From CAJWPI01 sp964635015 (lineage in GTDB: Bacteria > Pseudomonadota > Gammaproteobacteria > Magnimaribacterales > Magnimaribacteraceae): a stretch of DNA of 64,000 bases. The notes beneath the pieces are model-generated. The model saw only the letters and a list, made by a program, of their open reading frames with translations. It did not search any database and was not told the origin of the DNA. Shown here piece by piece: positions 58,903-64,000 of the stretch; position 1 is the stretch's first letter; each line of letters begins with the position of its first letter. Location: positions 1 to 64,000 of the forward strand of contig CAZWMS010000002.1 of the NCBI GenBank assembly GCA_964635015.1, read 5' to 3'. The translations under genes and the position numbers were made by a program.

Positions 58903-59769
58903 ATGAAAGGTATTATTCTTTCGGGAGGATTGGGAACTAGGTTACACCCCATAACTATCGGGGTTTCTAAACAACTCCTTCCAATCTATGATAAACCTAT
59001 GATTTATTACCCCTTGTCAGTCTTGATGTTAGCTTCTATAAGAGAAATTTTAATTATTTCAACACCTAATGACATTGATTCCTATAAAAGACTTTTGGGT
59101 AATGGAAGTCAGTTTGGAGTGTCAATAGATTATGAGGAGCAACCTAGCCCTGATGGCCTGGCTCAAGCTTTCTTGTTAGGCAAAGATTTTATAGGTAGTG
59201 AAAATGTATGTTTAATTCTTGGAGATAATATATTTTATGGTCAGTATTTTACAGAAATGCTGAATAAAGCTTCAAAAAAATCAAATGGCGCTACAGTATT
59301 CGGTTATTACACCAATGAACCTCATAGATTTGGAGTAATTGAATTTGATAATGAAGGTAAAGCAAAAGGTATAGAGGAAAAACCTCAAAAGCCTAAGTCA
59401 AATTTTGCTATAACAGGTTTGTATTTTTATGATAATAAGGTTATAGACATAGCTAAATCCCTCAAACCATCCTCTAGAGGAGAGTTAGAAATAACTGATA
59501 TAAATAATGAATACTTAAAGATGGAAAAGTTAGATGTAGAGATTTTAGGAAGGGGCTTTGCTTGGTTGGACACAGGAACTTATGAAACTTTATTAGAAGC
59601 TAGTCAATTTGTACAAACACTTGAAAATAGACAAGGACTAAAAATAGCTTGTTTAGAAGAAATTGCCTACAAAAATAAATGGATAGACAAGGATAGGCTT
59701 ATCTCCCAAGCCAACATCATGTCCAATACTTCTTATGGAAATTATCTTAGGTTAGTAGCTAAAAGTTAG
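58903..59769 (+). CDS. rfbA: Glucose-1-phosphate thymidylyltransferase
   Basis: Makes dTDP-glucose from glucose 1-phosphate and dTTP. The 288 residues show LSGGLGTRLHPITIGVSKQL, YDKPMIYYPLSVLMLA, DYEEQPSPDGLAQAF, LGDNIFYG and GRGFAWLDTGT. Length is normal. It has a GAGGG site upstream and ends four bases before rfbC. Confidence 0.97.
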   Translation: MKGIILSGGLGTRLHPITIGVSKQLLPIYDKPMIYYPLSVLMLASIREILIISTPNDIDSYKRLLGNGSQFGVSIDYEEQPSPDGLAQAFLLGKDFIGSENVCLILGDNIFYGQYFTEMLNKASKKSNGATVFGYYTNEPHRFGVIEFDNEGKAKGIEEKPQKPKSNFAITGLYFYDNKVIDIAKSLKPSSRGELEITDINNEYLKMEKLDVEILGRGFAWLDTGTYETLLEASQFVQTLENRQGLKIACLEEIAYKNKWIDKDRLISQANIMSNTSYGNYLRLVAKS

Positions 59770-59773
59770 GTCT

Positions 59774-60304
59774 ATGAACATTTCAACAACAAATTTGAAT
59801 GGAGTTTTAATTGTTGAGCCGGAAATTCATGAAGATAATAGAGGCTTCCTTTCAGAGACTTTCGTACTTGATAAATATGAAGAAAAATTTGGAGTAGATG
59901 TGAAATTTGTTCAAGATAATTTATCTAGAACTTTCAAAAATAATCTAAGAGGCATGCATTTCCAAAAAAACTTCCCACAAGGAAAATTAATTTATTCAGT
60001 TCATGGTTCTGTATACGATGTTGTTGTAGACATTAGAAAAGAGTCAAGTTCATTTGGGAAATGGATAGATGTAACATTATCTGCTGAAAATAGAAAGCAG
60101 GTTTGGATGCCTCCAGGACTAGCTCATGGCTTCTTAGTAACAACTGAATATGCAGACCTAATCTATAAATTTACCGATTATTATCACCAAGAAGATCAAG
60201 AGTGTCTTTTATGGAATGACCCTGAAGTAGGAATTGACTGGCCTGTAAAAAACCCAATTCTTTCAGAAAGAGACAAAGAGGGATTATTACTAAAAGACCT
60301 CTAG
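59774..60304 (+). CDS. rfbC: dTDP-4-dehydrorhamnose 3,5-epimerase
   Basis: Epimerises dTDP-4-keto-6-deoxyglucose at C3 and C5. The 176 residues have the cupin motifs EDNRGFLSETF, FVQDNLSRT, LRGMHFQKNFPQGKL, VVVDIRKES and MPPGLAHGFLV, with the catalytic His in the GMHFQ region. rfbD (the reductase that would finish rhamnose) is not next to it; a methyltransferase gene follows instead. Confidence 0.95.
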   Translation: MNISTTNLNGVLIVEPEIHEDNRGFLSETFVLDKYEEKFGVDVKFVQDNLSRTFKNNLRGMHFQKNFPQGKLIYSVHGSVYDVVVDIRKESSSFGKWIDVTLSAENRKQVWMPPGLAHGFLVTTEYADLIYKFTDYYHQEDQECLLWNDPEVGIDWPVKNPILSERDKEGLLLKDL

Positions 60305-60363
60305 ATATCCTTCTAGCAATATCAATTTATAGAGCTTTTAGAGTACTGAGAACCTAACAGAGT

Positions 60364-61596
60364 ATGAGTAGAAAATTAGAAAAGAAAAAATGTAGGTTGT
60401 GTTATTCAGATACAACTAAAATAGTGGATATAGGGCTATCCCCTCCAGCCAATAACTTTCATGATCTTCAAGGGCAGACTTGTTCAACTTTTCCTTTGAT
60501 AGTGGATTTTTGTAGTAACTGCAAATGCATACAGCTTAGGGACTGTTTAGATAAGGAATTTCTCTACAAACATTATACTTATATAACTCCAGATGTAGAG
60601 CCTTTGACACAACATTATAAAAAAATCATTGCCCATCTTACGTCTTCTTTCTATATAAATAATCAAGCTAAATGCCTAGAGATAGGAAGCAACAATGGCT
60701 TATTCTTAAAAACTATTAAACCTCAAGTTTCAAGTATTCTTGGAGTAGATCCGGCAATAAATGTAGTAGAAATAGCAAATGATCTAGGAATAGAAACAAT
60801 ATGCAGCTTTTTCAATCAATCTGTTGCCAAAGAAATTAAAGTAGATAAAGGGAAGGTAGATTTGGTTGTAGCAAGACACATGTTTGCTCATAATTCAGAT
60901 CCTAAAATTATTTTGAAAGGAGTTAAAGATATATTAAGCAGTGAAGGAATTTTTCTTATAGAAAATGCATATGCTATCCCAACTTTTGACAAAGGAGAGT
61001 TTGATCAAATCTATCACGAGCATATGTTTTACTATTCAGTGCAAAGCATGAGATTTTTGTTGGAAAAATTTTCTTTTGAATTAATAGACTTATTTGATTC
61101 CAATTTACATGGAGGTTCACTTGTCTTTATAGCTGCTAAGAAGAACAGGAAGAAGATTTCTAATAGAGTGAAAGAGTATCTTAGCTATGAAGAGAGTCTT
61201 TTAGATCGAGGAGAAATATTCAAAAATTTTAAGAAAAAAATAAACAAATTGAAAGATAAGGTTAATGTTGAAATAAATAGAGATATGGAAAACGGTAAGT
61301 CAGTAGGTGCTTATGGAGCTACCGCCAAAGCTTTTACCATGTTTACTTATTTAGGCTTAAATAAAGATAAAATTAAATATTGTGTTGATACAACTCCTAC
61401 AAAAATTAATAAATATTTTCCTTTCTTTGAGATACCTGTAGTATCAGAAGACCATTTTATTTCCAATCCAGTGGATACACTTTTAGTGACAGCTTGGAAT
61501 TACAAGGACCATATTTTAAAAAAATCAGAAAAGCTATTTCCAAAGGGAACAAAACTAATTTTTCCATTACCAAAATTTAAAGTACATATTGTGTAA
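60364..61596 (+). CDS. Sugar C-methyltransferase (TylC3/NovU type)
   Basis: SAM-dependent methyltransferase of the family that C-methylates dTDP-keto-deoxysugars. The 410 residues have an N-terminal zinc domain with Cys10/Cys13 (CRLC) and Cys50/Cys53 (CSNC), a Rossmann SAM domain with CLEIGSNNGLFL (about 104-115), FAHNSD and YHEHMFYYS, and a C-terminal domain with VGAYGATAKAFTMFTYLG. The context of RfbB/A/C suggests a branched 6-deoxysugar as product. The exact carbon and sugar are not readable. A phosphoglycosyl role is excluded by the motifs. Confidence 0.88.
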   Translation: MSRKLEKKKCRLCYSDTTKIVDIGLSPPANNFHDLQGQTCSTFPLIVDFCSNCKCIQLRDCLDKEFLYKHYTYITPDVEPLTQHYKKIIAHLTSSFYINNQAKCLEIGSNNGLFLKTIKPQVSSILGVDPAINVVEIANDLGIETICSFFNQSVAKEIKVDKGKVDLVVARHMFAHNSDPKIILKGVKDILSSEGIFLIENAYAIPTFDKGEFDQIYHEHMFYYSVQSMRFLLEKFSFELIDLFDSNLHGGSLVFIAAKKNRKKISNRVKEYLSYEESLLDRGEIFKNFKKKINKLKDKVNVEINRDMENGKSVGAYGATAKAFTMFTYLGLNKDKIKYCVDTTPTKINKYFPFFEIPVVSEDHFISNPVDTLLVTAWNYKDHILKKSEKLFPKGTKLIFPLPKFKVHIV

Positions 61597-61607
61597 GGAT
61601 CTTTTTT

Positions 61608-63572
61608 ATGTGTGGTATAGCAGGCTTATTTGGACAGAAGAATAAAAGTTCTTTTGAAAAATCAGTAGAAACTATGATTCTCTCACTTTCTCATAGAGGT
61701 CCAGATGATAGTGGTGTTTGGAAAGATAACGAAAGCCAGGTTGTTTTTGGACATAGAAGGTTATCTATTTTAGATCTTACAAAGGCGGGTCATCAGCCTA
61801 TGGTTTCATCTTGCGGGAGATATGTAGTTACCTTTAATGGAGAAGTCTATAACCACTTAGATTTAAGAAAGGAATTACAGAGCTTAGGAAGGAGTATTAG
61901 ATGGATTGGTACTTCTGATACAGAGACAATACTAGAAGGATTTTCTTATTGGGGTATTAGAAAGACAATAGAAAAGATGGTTGGCATGTTTGCCGTTGCT
62001 ATTTGGGACAAAAAAGAAGAGAGGCTTTTTTTAAGTAGAGACAGGATTGGAGAAAAACCTCTATATTTTGGTTGGAGTGGTGGTAATTTTCTCTTCGCTT
62101 CAGAACTAAAGGCTATAAAAAGTTTAGCTACTTTTAATAATAATATAGACAGAGGTTCTGTCTGTCTCTTTCTAAGGCACACTTATATCCCTTCCCCACT
62201 CAGTATTTATCAAAATGTCTATAAACTTCAACCAGGTTTTATATTAGATCTAAATTTAAAAGCTACAACTTCTCCACCGGGAGATACTTTTAATTCTCCA
62301 GAAATTAATATGACTCAGTATTGGTCACTAAGGGATACTTATCAAACTGGCAAGAGTGATCTCATTAGTAATGAAAGTGAAGCTATAGAACAACTGGAAC
62401 ATAGTTTGAAAGAGTCAATTAAACTTCAATCTATAGCAGATGTACCTTTGGGTTGTTTCTTATCAGGCGGTATTGATTCATCTCTAATAGTTTCTTTAAT
62501 GCAGTCCGAATCACAAAAACCAGTACATTCTTATACCATAGGTTTTAATGAATCAGGATATAATGAAGCAACATTTGCTAAGAAAGTAGCTAATCATATT
62601 GGAACAAACCATACTGAATTATATGTTTCAGCGAAAGATGCACTTGAAGTAGTTCCTCTCTTGCCACAGCTTTATGATGAACCTTTTGCTGACTCCTCAC
62701 AAATTCCAACTTATCTTGTTTCAAAAATGGCTAGAGAACATGTAACTGTAGCTCTGTCTGGTGATGCAGGGGATGAGTTGTTTGGAGGATACAATAGACA
62801 TTTGAGAGCACCAGCTTTGTGGAATATTATTTCACTTATCCCACGATTTTTAGTTCCTGGATTATCTGGAGTTATAAATATTCTTCCTTCCTCTTTTCTA
62901 AATACTATAGGTAATGTTCTTCCAAAAACTTACAAAACTTCATTCTTAGGACACAAACTTCATCGCTTTTCTGATAGATTGAATAAAATAAAATCCCAAG
63001 ACGACTTGTACTATAGTTTAGTATCTGAATGGGATAATCCCGAGAAAGTAGTTTTAAATTCCAAAGAACCTAGAACTTTATTCAAAGATCCATCTTTACC
63101 TTTAAACTTAGATAATTTTCAAGAAAGAATGATGCTGCTTGATGCCCTAACTTACCTCCCTGACGATATCTTAGTGAAAGTGGATAGAGCTTCTATGGGG
63201 GTTAGCCTTGAAACCAGAGCACCTTTCTTAGATCATAGGGTAGTAGAGCTTGCTGCAAAAATACCTATAAATTACAAGATAAATCAGGGCAAGGGTAAAC
63301 AAATTCTGAGGAAAATCCTTTATAAATATGTTCCTGAAGAATTAATTGAAAGACCAAAACAAGGATTTGGTATTCCTTTAGGAGAATGGTTAAGAGGTCC
63401 TCTCAGAGATTGGTCGGAAGAATTACTTTCAAAGTCTAAGTTAGATCAGCAGGGGTTTTTTAATTCTTCCTTTGTTAGGTCTAGGTGGGAAGAGCATTTG
63501 AAAAAAAGAAGAAATTGGGAGCATGGTCTTTGGAATATCTTAATGTTTCAATCATGGTTAGATTCTCATTAA
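61608..63572 (+). CDS. AsnB-type glutamine amidotransferase
   Basis: The 654 residues have an N-terminal class II glutaminase with catalytic Cys2 (MCGIAGLFG) and HRGPDDSG, GHRRLSILDL, FNGEVYNH, and a synthetase PP-loop domain with GCFLSGGIDSSLIVSL. In a surface-glycan locus such enzymes often amidate a uronic acid or other sugar acid, though a general asparagine synthetase is possible. It is complete, with the C-terminal RPKQGFGIPLGEWLR motif. It starts 11 bases after the methyltransferase. Confidence 0.9.
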   Translation: MCGIAGLFGQKNKSSFEKSVETMILSLSHRGPDDSGVWKDNESQVVFGHRRLSILDLTKAGHQPMVSSCGRYVVTFNGEVYNHLDLRKELQSLGRSIRWIGTSDTETILEGFSYWGIRKTIEKMVGMFAVAIWDKKEERLFLSRDRIGEKPLYFGWSGGNFLFASELKAIKSLATFNNNIDRGSVCLFLRHTYIPSPLSIYQNVYKLQPGFILDLNLKATTSPPGDTFNSPEINMTQYWSLRDTYQTGKSDLISNESEAIEQLEHSLKESIKLQSIADVPLGCFLSGGIDSSLIVSLMQSESQKPVHSYTIGFNESGYNEATFAKKVANHIGTNHTELYVSAKDALEVVPLLPQLYDEPFADSSQIPTYLVSKMAREHVTVALSGDAGDELFGGYNRHLRAPALWNIISLIPRFLVPGLSGVINILPSSFLNTIGNVLPKTYKTSFLGHKLHRFSDRLNKIKSQDDLYYSLVSEWDNPEKVVLNSKEPRTLFKDPSLPLNLDNFQERMMLLDALTYLPDDILVKVDRASMGVSLETRAPFLDHRVVELAAKIPINYKINQGKGKQILRKILYKYVPEELIERPKQGFGIPLGEWLRGPLRDWSEELLSKSKLDQQGFFNSSFVRSRWEEHLKKRRNWEHGLWNILMFQSWLDSH

Positions 63573-63584
63573 CCTTTTAAAAGA

Positions 63585-64000
63585 ATGAAGAGAGTTCTTT
63601 ATATAACTTACGATGGTATCTTAGAGCCCCTGGGTGAATCTCAAGTTTTAAATTACCTGGAAGGTCTTTCAGGAAGCCATCAAATACATCTTCTAAGTTT
63701 TGAAAAGAAAGAAGATATAAAAAATGCAGTTAAATTAAGTAATATCAAAAAAAAATGTTCTAATTCAGAGATTAAATGGTTTTATATAACCTATCGTAAA
63801 AGTATATTAGGTACTTTCTACAATATTTTAACTGGGGTTATATATTCTATTTTTGTAGAAATAAGACATAAAAAAGAAATAGTACACACCAGAAGCTATT
63901 TATCTTCGTTAATAGGACTAATCTTAAAAATTCTTTTTGGGACTAAGTTCTTATTTGATATGAGAGGTTTATGGGCAGATGAGAAGGTAGATTCTGGAGT
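63585..64000 (+). CDS. Glycosyltransferase (GT4-like), cut by the window end
   Basis: An open frame from ATG 63585 to the window edge, 138 residues and incomplete, with no stop. The start MKRVLYITYDGILEPLGESQ, then VLNYLEGL, has the nucleotide-sugar-transferase opening of GT4 proteins, and FDMRGLWADEKVDSG near the end is typical of the N-terminal half. HTRSYLSSLIGLILKILFG is a hydrophobic helix that may touch the membrane. The donor-binding half lies outside the window. It continues the glycan locus. Confidence 0.8.
   Translation, partial: MKRVLYITYDGILEPLGESQVLNYLEGLSGSHQIHLLSFEKKEDIKNAVKLSNIKKKCSNSEIKWFYITYRKSILGTFYNILTGVIYSIFVEIRHKKEIVHTRSYLSSLIGLILKILFGTKFLFDMRGLWADEKVDSG

Noticed and set aside
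1..64000. Prophage, insertion sequence or CRISPR array
   Set aside because: No integrase, transposase, terminal inverted repeats or spaced direct repeats are seen, and all genes fit normal chromosomal use.

Overview
The window is a dense, AT-rich stretch of bacterial chromosome with very short intergenic gaps (the longest gene-free stretch is about 155 bases), no tRNA or rRNA genes, no insertion sequences, no phage genes and no CRISPR array. Gene content and order are those of a gammaproteobacterium: miaA-hflX-hflK-hflC-hisZ-purA, glyA-nrdR-rib-nusB with thiL-pgpA and dxs-ispA-xseB, and gyrA-serC-pheA-hisC-tyrA-aroA-cmk-rpsA-ihfB. The compact layout, low GC, a TonB receptor next to a PQQ dehydrogenase, and missing members of otherwise conserved clusters fit a streamlined marine gammaproteobacterium of the SAR86 kind. 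That placement is inference from gene order and style, not from a marker comparison.

Layout. 1-659: the 3' end of an ammonium transporter with a clear terminator. 750-9969 (+): tRNA modification, GTPase and protease-regulator genes (miaA, hflX, hflK, hflC), then hisZ and purA, a small unknown exported protein and a large DUF3604 protein. 9953-15482 (-): nth, then glyA, nrdR, ribD, ribBA, ribH, nusB. 15545-19221 (+): a small LETM1-like protein, a thiolase, thiL, pgpA and ribA. 19218-32802 (-): class I DAHP synthase, a protein with three DnaT-like repeats, an RND pump with its adaptor, a lipoprotein PQQ/haem dehydrogenase, a TonB receptor, xseB, ispA and dxs. 32944-36807 (+): nadE, scpA, scpB, rluB. 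36840-38203 (-): ubiG, gph. 38284-41117 (+): the three-gene proton-translocating transhydrogenase. 41272-55575 (+): gyrA, the aromatic/serine/histidine supercluster through rpsA and ihfB, then lapA, pyrF, a cupin, uvrC and pgsA. 55684-64000 (+): a surface polysaccharide locus (Wzz, a polytopic membrane protein, RfbB/A/C, a sugar C-methyltransferase, an AsnB-type amidotransferase and a glycosyltransferase cut by the window edge).

How the genes work together. Most of the window is core metabolism: riboflavin (ribD, ribBA, ribH, ribA; riboflavin synthase is not here), isoprenoid precursors (dxs, ispA), thiamine diphosphate (thiL), NAD (nadE), NADPH balance (pnt), Phe/Tyr and the shikimate ends (DAHP synthase, aroA, pheA, tyrA, hisC), chromosome upkeep (gyrA, scpAB, uvrC, nth, xseB, ihfB) and phospholipid synthesis (pgsA, pgpA). 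Accessory interest lies in the PQQ dehydrogenase/TonB pair, the RND pump with a hairpin-less adaptor, the triple DnaT repeat protein, the DUF3604 locus and the branched-sugar polysaccharide locus. I saw no wholly new system that I can defend. The best leads are the triple-DnaT protein, the hairpin-less RND pair and the TonB/PQQ pair.
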